Source: Flavobacterium covae (lineage in GTDB: Bacteria; Bacteroidota; Bacteroidia; Flavobacteriales; Flavobacteriaceae). Taken from it: 64,000 nt of DNA. Position 1 is the first letter of the stretch. Each line of letters begins with the position of its first letter. A program made the translations under genes and the position numbers. This document shows, piece by piece, positions 1-8,242 of this stretch. Location of the stretch: assembly GCA_019565575.1 (NCBI GenBank), contig CP067379.1, positions 310,001-374,000 on the forward strand, in the 5' to 3' direction. Below the pieces are notes generated by a model, which was not told where the DNA came from, did no database searches, and saw only the letters and a program-made list of their open reading frames with translations.

Positions 1-183
1 AAGAGTTGTATTTTCCCCTATCTCTCCATTTAATATTCTACTAGGTGCTGCATAATCTTGTGTCTTAGGCTTAAAATTTGTCCAATTATTAAACCAATTG
101 AAATCACCATAAACTCCTTGTACATTTTGTGCTTGACTGGAAGCAAATACTAATAATAGTACACTTAATAACTTTTTTTTCAT
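1..183 (-). CDS. Secreted protein, N-terminal part (cut by window edge)
   Basis: Only the first 61 codons are present; the gene runs off the left edge. It starts at ATG 183 with a classic signal peptide (MKKKLLSVLLLVFASSQAQN), a Lys-rich start, a Leu/Val core and a cleavage site near AQA/AQN. The mature part opens with an aromatic, Asn-rich stretch (GDFNWFNNWTNFKP), as seen at the start of many exported flavobacterial proteins. No family can be assigned from so short a piece. The reading frame is clean and the signal peptide convincing, so the gene itself is likely real; the function is unknown. Confidence 0.7.
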   Translation of the reverse strand, partial: MKKKLLSVLLLVFASSQAQNVQGVYGDFNWFNNWTNFKPKTQDYAAPSRILNGEIGENTTL

Positions 184-335
184 TTTTTGGGGTTTTATCT
201 ATAAAAAATAGTGACAAAGCTACTTTTTAGTTTATTAATAAACAACCCTTCTATTAACAAAAAATTGTTAAATAATAATTTAAAAATGTTTTATCTATGA
301 AAAATTATCAATAATTATACCAAATAAGCTAAATT

Positions 336-760
336 TAATTTAAATCAAATCTTAATACTAAGGAAATATTATTCTGATTAATCATGTTATTCTTAAATGA
401 AGGCGTTATATCATGTTTTAGATATAAACTAATTTCTTTGTAACTTATATAAGTTCCTAAACTATAAACAAATTTATTTACATTAAAACTGCCTTTCTCT
501 TCTAAAAATACAGTTATGGTTATTTTCTTTATATCCTATGTTTTGTTTTTAAATTAAATCTTAAAAATCCTCCTATTTCAAAACGAAAACTTTTTTATGT
601 GTGAAAAATATTTTTTCCATTTATTATGGGTGATTTTGAAAAATCTAACTCTAAATATAGAGAAAAAACTAAATTTACGACTTTAAATCTTGAGTCATCT
701 ATTGGTTTAGAAAAGTTATCCAGAAACGTTTGATGCTCTCCTTCTATAAAAAACGATTAT
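336..760 (-). pseudogene. Decayed outer-membrane beta-barrel protein remnant
   Basis: Read on the minus strand, two stretches still translate into plausible protein. The upstream stretch (about 600-750) contains DDSRFKVVNLVFSLYLELDF. The downstream stretch (about 336-500) contains KFVYSLGTYISYKEISLYLK and ends FDLN-stop. Alternating hydrophobic residues, Tyr and a C-terminal Phe/Leu strand are typical of outer-membrane beta-barrels. The two stretches are in different frames and no start codon joins them, so this is a relic. It lies 3' of a sigma-factor relic on the same strand, a common flavobacterial pairing. Exact limits are uncertain. Confidence 0.5.
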
Positions 761-816
761 TTGTTGGTCTTAAATTATTGTACTGAACTGAAAAACCATA
801 TTTAAAATGTAATAAA

Positions 817-1080
817 TTATACCATTTAAACTTAAAATATACTGGATTAAAGAGTAAAGTTCTCGATCTGTTTTTTTCATTTTAAAACAACTCTAAAAAA
901 CGGTTGAGTATTAATTGGATTCATCGTTAGCTCGAACGCGAAGCGCATCAAGAACCAACACTTATTTTTATTGCTTTTGTAGGATAGTCTCTAAATCAAC
1001 ATGCAGTTTGTCACTACGTAAGGAGGAGCCTCATAATCAAGATTATGTGATTTCTCCCTTTGATCAAAATAAACTGTGTT
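817..1080. repeat. Dispersed MITE-like repeat, family A (left end only)
   Basis: It starts with TTATACCATTTAAACTT and continues through the shared blocks CTCGATCTGTTTTTTTC, GCGAAGCGCATC and a hairpin half ending in GTGATTTCTCCCTTTG. The same block order recurs at 47396-47690, 48960-49160 and 63130-63538. The opposite terminal repeat is not visible in this copy; the element seems to break into the sigma-factor relic. It sits between two pseudogenes. Confidence 0.7.
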
Positions 1081-1087
1081 TATTTTG

Positions 1088-1330
1088 AGGCATCTCATGT
1101 AATCTCTAGCATTTGGGCTATTTCCTGATGTTCATATCCGTCTATCACATAAAGATTAAAACCATCTGTATCCTAATGATAATTTGTCTATCAAAAACTT
1201 GAATAGCTCCTACAGATAATTTGCTTTCAATATCATTGTATGTATCTTCTATTATAGCTTCATCTTCTAGAAATACGACCTCTTTTTTTACTCTGAGAAA
1301 AGAAACACATTCATTAACCATTATTTTTCT
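1088..1330 (-). pseudogene. Decayed ECF RNA polymerase sigma-70 factor
   Basis: Minus-strand translation of about 1095-1160 gives NLYVIDGYEHQEIAQMLEIT-stop, a good match to the region 4.2 helix-turn-helix of flavobacterial ECF sigma factors (NLYxIEGYxHxEIAxxLGI). Just upstream, in another frame, EDTYNDIESKLSVGAIQVF resembles the linker before region 4. A frameshift separates them and the C-terminal end after EIT is lost. This is a dead regulator gene, probably once paired with the beta-barrel relic downstream. A plus-strand 90-residue open frame across the same DNA looks like chance. Confidence 0.55.
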
Positions 1331-1457
1331 TATTCAACCTTCAAAACTCCCTTTATGTTCATTTTTTTTAAGATTCATAAAAGCGGTAATGATTCAATTA
1401 TCGTCTATTTATAATGAGGACAAAGAATTGAAAAAGTTTGTATTGTATTTTAAAAAA

Positions 1458-2438
1458 TTATTTTTTTCTTTCAATTACATAATTAACCATTAAGATCAAG
1501 GCTTTTTTGTAATCTGATTCAGGGAAGTCAGCAAGCAACATTAATGCTTCCTCTTGAAATTCAATCATTTTTTTTTCAGCGTATGCAAGTCCATTATTTT
1601 CTTTCACGAATGTTATAACTTCTTTTACACGCTTTTTATTTTTGTTATGGTTTTTTATAGAATTAATTAACCATTTTTTTTCTTTGGAACTACATGTATT
1701 AAGAACATAAATGAGCGGAAGTGTCATTTTTTGTTCTTTTATATCAATTCCTGTTGGTTTGCCTATAGCTTCTTCTGAATAATCAAAAAGATCATCTTTT
1801 ATTTGAAATGCCATCCCTATAAGCTCTCCAAATTTCCTCATTTTTTCTATTAATACAGAGTCATCAGGTCTAACGGAACACGCCGCTAAAGAACAACAGG
1901 CCGCAATTAGAGTTGCTGTTTTTTGCCTAATAATTTCATAATATATTTCCTCTGTTATATCTAAGCGACGAGCTTTTTCTATTTGAAGTAATTCTCCTTC
2001 GCTCATTTCACGAACCGCAACTGAAATGATTTTTAACAAATCAAAATCTCCGTTATCTATTGAAAGTAACAACCCTTTTGACAATAAGTAATCTCCTACT
2101 AAAACTGCTATTTTATTTTTCCAAAGTGCGTTTATAGAGAAAAAACCACGACGGCGATTACTATCATCTACCACATCATCATGAACTAAAGTAGCGGTAT
2201 GTATCAATTCTATTACTAATGCTCCTCGATAAGTTCGATCTAAAACCCCTTCTTCTGAAATCATCTTAGCAGTAAGAAAAACAAACATAGGACGCATCTG
2301 TTTTCCTTTCCTATTTACAATATAGTAAGTAATTCTGTTTAATAATGCTACTTTAGAAGACATAGAGGAATGAAACTTTTTTTCAAAAAGCTCCATTTCC
2401 TTAAGTATCGGTTGTTTTATTTGAGAAGTAATATCCAT
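1458..2438 (-). CDS. Polyprenyl diphosphate synthase (IspB/IspA-like)
   Basis: A 326-residue trans-isoprenyl diphosphate synthase. The first Asp-rich motif, DDVVDD, is at about residues 87-92, followed by the RRRG substrate-binding arginines. The second, DDLFDY, is near residue 218 and is followed by GKPTGIDIKEQK. These bind Mg2+-diphosphate and define the family. It condenses isopentenyl diphosphate with an allylic primer in the cytoplasm, most likely to make the side chain of menaquinone. Length is normal for long-chain synthases; chain length cannot be read with certainty. It is divergent from the lipoprotein gene at 2553, with a ~115 bp shared upstream region, and is the last intact gene before the pseudogene stretch. 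Confidence 0.92.
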   Translation of the reverse strand: MDITSQIKQPILKEMELFEKKFHSSMSSKVALLNRITYYIVNRKGKQMRPMFVFLTAKMISEEGVLDRTYRGALVIELIHTATLVHDDVVDDSNRRRGFFSINALWKNKIAVLVGDYLLSKGLLLSIDNGDFDLLKIISVAVREMSEGELLQIEKARRLDITEEIYYEIIRQKTATLIAACCSLAACSVRPDDSVLIEKMRKFGELIGMAFQIKDDLFDYSEEAIGKPTGIDIKEQKMTLPLIYVLNTCSSKEKKWLINSIKNHNKNKKRVKEVITFVKENNGLAYAEKKMIEFQEEALMLLADFPESDYKKALILMVNYVIERKK

Positions 2439-2552
2439 TTAAGGTTTCAAAATTAAAATAATTTCGGTATATAAAAAAGATTTTTTATTAGACTATAATT
2501 AAACCTTTTTTTAGTAATTTGGTCTAACCTATAAAACCTAAAACTTTTGATT

Positions 2553-3414
2553 ATGAGAACTAAAAATTTTATCATTGCCTTATTTAGTGCTTTTACTGTA
2601 CTAATGAGTTGCAACAAAGAAGAAAATGAAAATTTATACACCCCAGAGGTTACTGAGGATGATATGTCTGCTTCCAGCAAAAACAGATGCAGCTGTTGAA
2701 GATCTTTCAAGTGTTGTACTTGAACAATTGGGAGAACTCAATCTAGCAGCAAGAACAATATCAACAGAAAGACAAACCCCTGCTTGTGCTATAATAAGCG
2801 TATCTCCTCAAGCTCCCTACACTCCTGGGCAAGTAATTACCAAAACCGTTGATTTTGGAACAGTAGGTTGCACTATGCCAAATAACAACGTATTAAAAGG
2901 GAAAATCATCATTAAATTTACCTATCAGCCTAAATCAACTTCTCATACACTTACCTATTCCTTTGAGAATTTTTATCATAATGGTATAAAAGTAGAAGGT
3001 ACCAGAACGATTACAATAACAAGAGGTACCTCAACAGCCAATCCTAACGAGCACTTAATTTTTAAAATTGACTTAAACCTAACAGTTACTTTAGAAAATG
3101 GTAAAACTTTAAAAATAACAGGAACTAAAACAAGAGAAATTATTGAAGGACAAGGTACACCCGAATTATCCGATAATGTTTACCAAATTACGGGTAACTG
3201 GGAAACTGTGTTTCCTAGCGGGACAGTAAGAATAGCCAATATAACTTCTCCTTTAATTGTAAAATTAAATTGTCAATATATTGTAAAAGGAATTATTTCT
3301 TATTCAAAATTAGACAAAATAGCTGCTACTCTAGATTTTGGAAACGGAGAGTGTGATAATAAAGCTTCCTTAACAATCAATGGTGTAAATTATCAAATCA
3401 CTCTTAGAAAATAA
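2553..3414 (+). CDS. Putative lipoprotein, unknown function (one frameshift)
   Basis: It starts at ATG 2553 with a lipoprotein signal: a hydrophobic stretch ending in VLMSC, so lipidation at the Cys followed by NKEEN. The frame breaks at 2671-2677, where the DNA reads CTTCCAG. Removing one C restores a continuous protein of about 286 residues (MSAS then AKTDAAVEDLSS). The mature protein is Thr/Ser-rich with alternating hydrophobic residues, suggesting a beta-rich surface lipoprotein, and has scattered cysteines. I do not recognise a named domain. The break is identical in form to five others in this window, so the gene is probably intact in the cell. It is followed by a strong terminator. Confidence 0.75.
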
Positions 3415-3423
3415 TCATGTACC

Positions 3424-3467
3424 ATAAAAGGATAGATTATTAATTACAATCTATCCTTTTTCTTTTT
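3424..3467. terminator. Bidirectional intrinsic terminator
   Basis: AAAGGATAGATT and AATCTATCCTTTTT form a 12-bp stem around a short AT-rich loop, with T runs on both sides. It lies between the convergent lipoprotein gene (+) and metF (-), so it can end both transcripts. Confidence 0.85.
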
Positions 3468-3477
3468 ATCCTAAAAA

Positions 3478-4434
3478 TTAAAAAACCTCCTTAGCAATCG
3501 CCTTAATATTCTCTGCCTTTCCCATAGAATAATAATGCAAAACAGGAATACCTGCTTTGACTAATTCTTTACTTTGCTGAATACACCACTCGATACCAAT
3601 TTGTTTTACTGCTTCGTTGTCTTTGGCTTTTACCACTGCCATAATCAAATCATCTGGCAAATCAACTTTAAAGCGATGCGGAATTAAATTCAGTTGCTTT
3701 TTTGTCGCGATGGGTTTTAATCCTGGAATAATAGGCACGGTAATCCCTGCATTACGGCATTTTTCAACGTATTCAAAAAACTTTTGATTGTCAAAAAACA
3801 TTTGGGTAATGATATAATCGGCACCGTTTTTTATTTTCTGTTTCATGAAATAAATATCGCTATCCATACTTGGTGCTTCCATATGTTTTTCAGGATAACC
3901 CGCTACCCCAATGCAAAAATCGGTCGCATTGGTATTTTGCAAGTCGGCATCCAAATAAATCCCTTTATTCAAATTATTAATTTGGGTTACTAACTCTGTA
4001 GCATAAGCATTCCCTTCTTTTTCGGGTTTGAAATAAATTTCACTTTTCACGGCATCCCCTCGCAATGCCACAACGTTATCAATCCCTAGGAAATCTAAAT
4101 CAATCAATAGATTTTCGGTATCTTCTTTAGTAAATCCGCCACACAAAATATGCGGAATAGCATCTACATTGTACTTGTTTTGAATCCCAGCACAAATACC
4201 CACCGTTCCAGGACGTTTTTTTACAATTTTCTTCTGCAACAAGCCGTTTGCCAATTCTTTGAATTCGTATTCTTCTCGGTGATAGGTCACATCAATAAAC
4301 GGTGGATTAAACTCCATTAAAGGGTCTATGCCGTCAAAAATACATTGGATGTTTTGTCCTTTTAAAGGTGGCAATATTTCGAAGGAAAATTGTGTTTTCC
4401 CGTTTGCTTTTTCTATGTGTTCGGTTACTTTCAT
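3478..4434 (-). CDS. metF: Methylenetetrahydrofolate reductase
   Basis: A 318-residue MetF of normal length. It reduces 5,10-methylene-THF to 5-methyl-THF with FAD and NAD(P)H, supplying the methyl group used by MetH. Visible family features are the start FSFEILPPLKG (catalytic Glu region), DVTYHRE, VALRGD, FCIGVAGYPEKH and DYIITQMFFDN, then the PGLKPI segment. It is the last gene of the minus-strand metH1-metH2-metF run, separated from metH2 by about 170 bp holding three GC-rich palindromes. Co-regulation by the SAM riboswitch far upstream is plausible but not shown. Confidence 0.96.
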   Translation of the reverse strand: MKVTEHIEKANGKTQFSFEILPPLKGQNIQCIFDGIDPLMEFNPPFIDVTYHREEYEFKELANGLLQKKIVKKRPGTVGICAGIQNKYNVDAIPHILCGGFTKEDTENLLIDLDFLGIDNVVALRGDAVKSEIYFKPEKEGNAYATELVTQINNLNKGIYLDADLQNTNATDFCIGVAGYPEKHMEAPSMDSDIYFMKQKIKNGADYIITQMFFDNQKFFEYVEKCRNAGITVPIIPGLKPIATKKQLNLIPHRFKVDLPDDLIMAVVKAKDNEAVKQIGIEWCIQQSKELVKAGIPVLHYYSMGKAENIKAIAKEVF

Positions 4435-4440
4435 AAGTCA

Positions 4441-4612
4441 GCCCCCTAACCCCAAAAGGGGGAACTCCTATCAGGGGTCAATAGGATTTCATATCTACTA
4501 ATTTTTATTCTTAATCCCTCCTAAAGAGGGGTGACTGGAAGTGGGTAATCAGTTTTGCGTTTATAAATTTTTTAAGGTCTTGGGTTCCTCCCCTTTGGGG
4601 AGGTTAGGAGAG
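4441..4612. repeat. Cluster of three GC-rich palindromic repeats (metF-metH2 gap)
   Basis: Three related palindromes lie at 4441-4470 (CCCCCTAACCCC then AAAAGGGGGAAC), 4516-4537 (CCCTCCTAAAGAGGGG) and 4585-4612 (CCTCCCCTTTGGGGAGG then TTAGGAGAGGC). They stand out as GC islands in AT-rich DNA and are the same family found as ends of the DUF559 elements in metH. The last one supplies the final codons (SLS-stop) of the metH2 reading frame. Confidence 0.8.
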
Positions 4613-6454
4613 GCTTATATTAGGCGCTAGCCACTTCGTTGCTTCTTCTATAGAAATCCCTCTACGTTTGGCGTAATCTTCGACTTGGTCTTGTTTTATT
4701 TTTCCTAGTCCAAAGTATTTACTTTGCGGATTGGCAAAATAATACCCCGATACGGAAGAAGCTGGCCACATCGCCATACTTTCGGTTAATTTGACTCCTA
4801 TTTGATTTTCCACCTCCAACAACTTCCAAATGGTTGGTTTTTCCAAATGGTCTGGACAAGCTGGATAGCCTGGAGCAGGTCGGATTCCTTTATAGGACTC
4901 TTTAATTAATTCTTCGTTAGTCAAATTTTCATCGGAAGCATAACCCCAAATTTCTTTTCGCACTTTTTCGTGCAAATATTCAGCAAATGCTTCGGCAAAA
5001 CGGTCGCCTAATGCTTTGACTAAAATTGAATTATAATCATCCAATTGCTGTTCGTATTCCTTTGCTTTTTCATCGACACCAAAACCTGTGGTCACACAAA
5101 AACAGCCCATATAATCTTGTTTACCCGATTCTTTTGGCACAATAAAATCGGCCAAAGCGATATTTGGAGCACCAGCAGTCTTAACACTTTGTTGTCTCAA
5201 AGTCAAAAAGAGCCCCCTAGCCCCCAAAGGGGGAACTATCACCTTTGAGGACAATCGTTGTCTAATTTTTTCAACTGTTTCAAACAAATGCGTTAAAACT
5301 TCTGTATTGGTAAATCGTATCACTTCAAAACCTTTCGATTCCAACCATTCAGTTCGCATTTTATCGTGTTCAATTTGTTCTTGTGTATTATGAATTGAAC
5401 CATCTACTTCAATAATCAGATTCTTTTCCAAGCAAACAAAATCAACTATATATTGCCCAATAATATGTTGTCTTCGAAATTTAAACCCATCAATCCCCTT
5501 ATTAGACAACACATTCCAAAGCATTTTTTCTGCTTCTGTTGGTTGATTACGCATCTCATTAGACTTACTTTTTAATTCTTCATAAAGCATAGGATTTGCC
5601 GTTTCCCAGAACTGCTTTGACACAACGTTTAGCGTTCCCCCTTTGGGGGCTAGGGAGCTTACCTCAATATCATCATCATTAACTGTATTTGCGGGAAAAA
5701 TTCCCAAAATCCCTTTTGCTGTAAACCATTTTTCAGAAATGATTTTTTCCAACATATTCTGGGCATCCAAGAACAAATTAGTGGCTTGTTCACCTACTAC
5801 TTCATCGGTCAAAATCGCTGGATATTTACCATACAATTCCCAAGATTGAAAAAATGGCGTCCAATCAATATAACTCACCAACTCTGACAATTCAACATCT
5901 ATTATTTTTGTCCCAATAAAATTAGGTTTTGCAGGCTGATAAGAATCCCAATCGATTTGAAATTTATTTTTGCGTGCTTCTTCAATAGAAAGAAAGTTCT
6001 TTTCACGGCTTCTATTCAAATAACCATCACGTAAGGTATCATACTCTTCCCGTAGTGATTTTGCAAAATTCGCTTTTGTTTCCTCTTGTAATAAATTTGA
6101 CGCAACGGTTACTGCTCTAGACGCATCATTAACGTGAACCACTGTCGACTGGTATTCAGGTGCAATTTTCACAGCGGTGTGTGCACGTGATGTAGTTGCT
6201 CCTCCAATCATCACTGGAATTTTGATATTTAATTTATCTAATTCTTTTGCTAAATACACCATTTCGTCAAGCGAAGGTGTAATCAATCCGCTTAACCCAA
6301 TAATATCTACCTTTTCTTTGATAGCGGTATCAATAATTTTTTCAGGTGGCACCATAACCCCTAAATCGATTATTTCGAAATTATTACAAGCCAAAACCAC
6401 CGAAACAATATTTTTACCTATATCGTGTACATCGCCTTTTACAGTTGCCATCAA
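4604..6454 (-). CDS. metH: Methionine synthase MetH, C-terminal half (B12-binding and activation) with in-frame DUF559 insert
   Basis: This frame carries the cobalamin-binding domain, with the lower-ligand motif DVHDIG ([12 protein letters not shown]) in its first 20 residues, then the reactivation domain ([35 protein letters not shown]). In the cell it should be continuous with the pterin-binding part at 6833-8122. Between NDDDIEV and FLTLRQQS there are about 150 extra in-frame residues, a complete DUF559 nuclease flanked by palindrome-derived peptides (SSLAPKGGT and PPLGARGL). MetH homologues have only a short variable loop here. The insert is 450 bp with no stop, so a MetH with an extra folded domain could be made. 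Its join to the N-terminal part is broken by a second element. Whether methionine synthase still works is open. Confidence 0.85.
   Translation of the reverse strand: MMATVKGDVHDIGKNIVSVVLACNNFEIIDLGVMVPPEKIIDTAIKEKVDIIGLSGLITPSLDEMVYLAKELDKLNIKIPVMIGGATTSRAHTAVKIAPEYQSTVVHVNDASRAVTVASNLLQEETKANFAKSLREEYDTLRDGYLNRSREKNFLSIEEARKNKFQIDWDSYQPAKPNFIGTKIIDVELSELVSYIDWTPFFQSWELYGKYPAILTDEVVGEQATNLFLDAQNMLEKIISEKWFTAKGILGIFPANTVNDDDIEVSSLAPKGGTLNVVSKQFWETANPMLYEELKSKSNEMRNQPTEAEKMLWNVLSNKGIDGFKFRRQHIIGQYIVDFVCLEKNLIIEVDGSIHNTQEQIEHDKMRTEWLESKGFEVIRFTNTEVLTHLFETVEKIRQRLSSKVIVPPLGARGLFLTLRQQSVKTAGAPNIALADFIVPKESGKQDYMGCFCVTTGFGVDEKAKEYEQQLDDYNSILVKALGDRFAEAFAEYLHEKVRKEIWGYASDENLTNEELIKESYKGIRPAPGYPACPDHLEKPTIWKLLEVENQIGVKLTESMAMWPASSVSGYYFANPQSKYFGLGKIKQDQVEDYAKRRGISIEEATKWLAPNISLS
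5210..5659 (-). mobile_element. DUF559 nuclease element 2, inserted in frame in metH2
   Basis: A 450-bp (150-codon) insert. The ends are inverted copies of one GC-rich palindrome: 5210-5236 begins GAGCCCCCTAGCCCCC and 5634-5659 ends with its near-perfect reverse complement. Between them lies a DUF559 (Vsr-like PD-(D/E)XK) domain: [37 protein letters not shown] and FEVIRFTN, with candidate catalytic Asp in IVDF and Glu/Asp in IEVDG. The element's frame equals the MetH frame across both junctions. No intein splice residues are seen. A sister copy lies at 6471-6909. Confidence 0.85.
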
Positions 6455-6836
6455 AATCTTGCCGGACTTGCCTGCCCCCCGCCCCCGAAGGGGGAGCTCC
6501 TAACTGTGTGTTCAATTCTTTACCTATAATTTCAATAGTTTGAAAAAGATTATTTAAAACCTCATCATTTTTAAATCTTATAACCTTGAACCCTTTTGAT
6601 TCTAGCCATTCGGTTCTAAATCTATCGTGTTCAATTTGTTCTTTATTATTATGCACAGCTCCATCTACCTCAATAACTAATTGCTTTTCAAGACATACAA
6701 AATCAACAATATATTCACCAATAATATGTTGTCTTCTAAACTTAAAACCGTCAATACCTTTATCAGAAAGCACATTCCACAGCATTTTCTCCGCTTCCGT
6801 TGGGTTATTTCGCATTGTCTTCGCACTTTCCTTCAA
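6414..6836 (-). CDS. DUF559 endonuclease-domain protein (element 1 within metH2)
   Basis: About 140 residues, opening TTG at 6836; the open frame reaches further upstream ([19 protein letters not shown]) towards the left palindrome. It is a complete DUF559 domain: [53 protein letters not shown]. The family resembles Vsr/PD-(D/E)XK endonucleases; DNA cleavage is inferred, not shown. It is about 75% identical by eye to the copy at 5210-5659 but is not in the MetH frame. The MetH frame stops at 6833, overlapping its start, and it runs 41 bp into the next MetH frame. Overall the MetH frame is the same on both sides of the element, so compensating one-base errors in the G runs at its ends could make it in-frame too. 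Confidence 0.8.
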   Translation of the reverse strand: MKESAKTMRNNPTEAEKMLWNVLSDKGIDGFKFRRQHIIGEYIVDFVCLEKQLVIEVDGAVHNNKEQIEHDRFRTEWLESKGFKVIRFKNDEVLNNLFQTIEIIGKELNTQLGAPPSGAGGRQVRQDFDGNCKRRCTRYR

Positions 6837-6909
6837 CTTAGCATATAAAATTGGACTGGCAGTTTTCCACGTCTGCTTGTCAGCTCCCCCTTCGGGGGTT
6901 GGGGGCTTA
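6471..6909 (-). mobile_element. DUF559 nuclease element 1 with GC-rich inverted ends, in metH2
   Basis: The ends are GC palindromes at about 6471-6500 (CCCCCCGCCCCCGAAGGGGG) and 6882-6909 (AGCTCCCCCTTCGGGGG then TTGGGGGC), in opposite orientation. It splits MetH between the end of the pterin-binding/cap region (AVAYLMPYI) and the start of the B12 domain ([16 protein letters not shown]). This is an interdomain linker and a likely tolerated site. It contains the DUF559 gene given separately. Confidence 0.8.
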
Positions 6910-8122
6910 TATACGGCATTAAGTATGCCACTGCCTTTTTCATTACTCGGGCGGACTTCACTACTTGAGGCAAAAACATTTTACCCGAACCAAATAAATC
7001 CCCAACCACATTCATCCCATTCATTAAATGATTCTCAATCACTTCAATAGGACGAGCAACTTGTTGGCGTGCTTCTTCAACATCTATTTCTATAAATTCA
7101 TCTAATCCTTTTACTAAAGAATGTGTTAAACGTTCTTGAACAGAACCACTTCTCCATTGAGCCTCTCCCCCAGCCCCTCTCCGAAGGAGAGGGGAGCCGT
7201 CGCCTTTAATACGTTCCGCATATTCTAATAATCGTTCAGTAGCGTCATCACGTCTATCTAATAAAACATCCTCAACATGTTCTAACAATTCTTTATCAAT
7301 TTCGTCGTAAATCTCCAACATTTCAGGATTTACAATTCCCATCGTCATTCCGTGATTGATGGCGTGATATAAGAATGCTGAATGCATGGCTTCACGTACT
7401 TTGTCATTTCCTCTAAATGAAAAGGAAACATTACTTACCCCACCCGAAATATTTGCATACGGAAGATTTTCCCGAATCCATTTAGTAGCTAAAAAGAAAT
7501 CAATAGCATTACGACGATGCTCTTCCATTCCAGTTGCTACAGGAAAAATATTTGGGTCAAAAATGATATCTTCAGCAGGAAAACCTACCTTTTGAACTAA
7601 AACATCATAAGACCGCTTACAAATTTCGATACGACGCTCATAAGTATCAGCTTGACCAACCTCATCAAAGGCCATTACAATAACAGCTGCCCCATAGCGT
7701 TTAATCATCTTAGCGTGATGTATAAATGTTTCCTCTCCTTCTTTCAAAGAAATTGAATTCACCACACCTTTCCCTTGAATCACCTTAAGACCCGCTTCAA
7801 TAATTTCCCATTTAGAACTATCAATCATTACTGGAACACGGGCAATGTCAGGTTCGGCAGCAATAAGATTTAGGAATTTAGTCATAGCAAACACGCCATC
7901 TAACATCCCTTCATCCATATTCACATCAATAATTTGCGCTCCACCTTCTACTTGTGCACGTGCAATATCAAGTGCTTCATCGTACTTTTCTTCTTTAATT
8001 AATCGAAGAAATTTACGTGAACCAGTTACATTAGTTCTTTCGCCAACATTGACAAAAACAGAATTTTCATCAACGAAAAGCGGTTCAAGACCTGATAATT
8101 GTAAATTTATTTTATTTTTCAT
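6833..8122 (-). CDS. metH: Methionine synthase MetH, folate-binding part (metH2 N-terminal portion)
   Basis: It starts at ATG 8122 ([19 protein letters not shown]), the usual start of the second MetH polypeptide in flavobacteria. The pterin-binding barrel is clear: [49 protein letters not shown] and [11 protein letters not shown]. The four-helix cap before the B12 domain follows ([33 protein letters not shown]). The frame then enters element 1 and stops at 6833 after a short unrelated tail. A small GC palindrome is inserted in frame at 7159-7198, adding [13 protein letters not shown] after RIKGDG. It transfers the methyl group from 5-methyl-THF to cobalamin. Confidence 0.9.
   Translation of the reverse strand: MKNKINLQLSGLEPLFVDENSVFVNVGERTNVTGSRKFLRLIKEEKYDEALDIARAQVEGGAQIIDVNMDEGMLDGVFAMTKFLNLIAAEPDIARVPVMIDSSKWEIIEAGLKVIQGKGVVNSISLKEGEETFIHHAKMIKRYGAAVIVMAFDEVGQADTYERRIEICKRSYDVLVQKVGFPAEDIIFDPNIFPVATGMEEHRRNAIDFFLATKWIRENLPYANISGGVSNVSFSFRGNDKVREAMHSAFLYHAINHGMTMGIVNPEMLEIYDEIDKELLEHVEDVLLDRRDDATERLLEYAERIKGDGSPLLRRGAGGEAQWRSGSVQERLTHSLVKGLDEFIEIDVEEARQQVARPIEVIENHLMNGMNVVGDLFGSGKMFLPQVVKSARVMKKAVAYLMPYISPQPPKGELTSRRGKLPVQFYMLS
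7159..7198. repeat. In-frame GC-rich palindrome in metH2
   Basis: GCCTCTCCCCCAGCCCCTCTCC and GGAGAGGGGAGCC form a strong hairpin. Read in the MetH frame it encodes [12 protein letters not shown], in a loop that varies between MetH homologues. It is a coding copy of the repeat family that also bounds the DUF559 elements. Confidence 0.75.
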
Positions 8123-8189
8123 TCTTAATTCTAACTAATCTGTGTGCATCTCTTAATATTTTTGGGTGACTTTGCGTAATAGTGATATT

Positions 8190-8238
8190 TTTATTTCACA
8201 GAGTTTCACAAAGTTTTTCCACAGAGTTTCACAAAGTA
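8190..8238. repeat. Short direct repeats ACAGAGTTTCACAAAG
   Basis: Two near-identical copies of CACAGAGTTTCACAAAGT lie in the metH1-metH2 gap. A related set (CACAGAGTTTCACTAAGTAAAGC, then AAGTTTCACAAAG) lies at 23580-23620 in the cysD-cysH gap. The role is unknown. Confidence 0.6.
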
Positions 8239-8242
8239 AATT

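Noticed and set aside
1221-1493. 90-residue plus-strand gene
   Set aside because: It lies antisense to the sigma-factor relic and has no protein family signal.
5210-5659. Intein in MetH
   Set aside because: No N-terminal Cys/Ser, no TxxH block and no C-terminal His-Asn before Cys/Ser/Thr at the junctions; the nuclease is DUF559, not a LAGLIDADG homing domain.
5643-7050. Plus-strand frames across metH2 (5643-5849, 6177-6503, 6586-7050)
   Set aside because: Shadow frames of MetH and DUF559 coding sequence; no independent signals.
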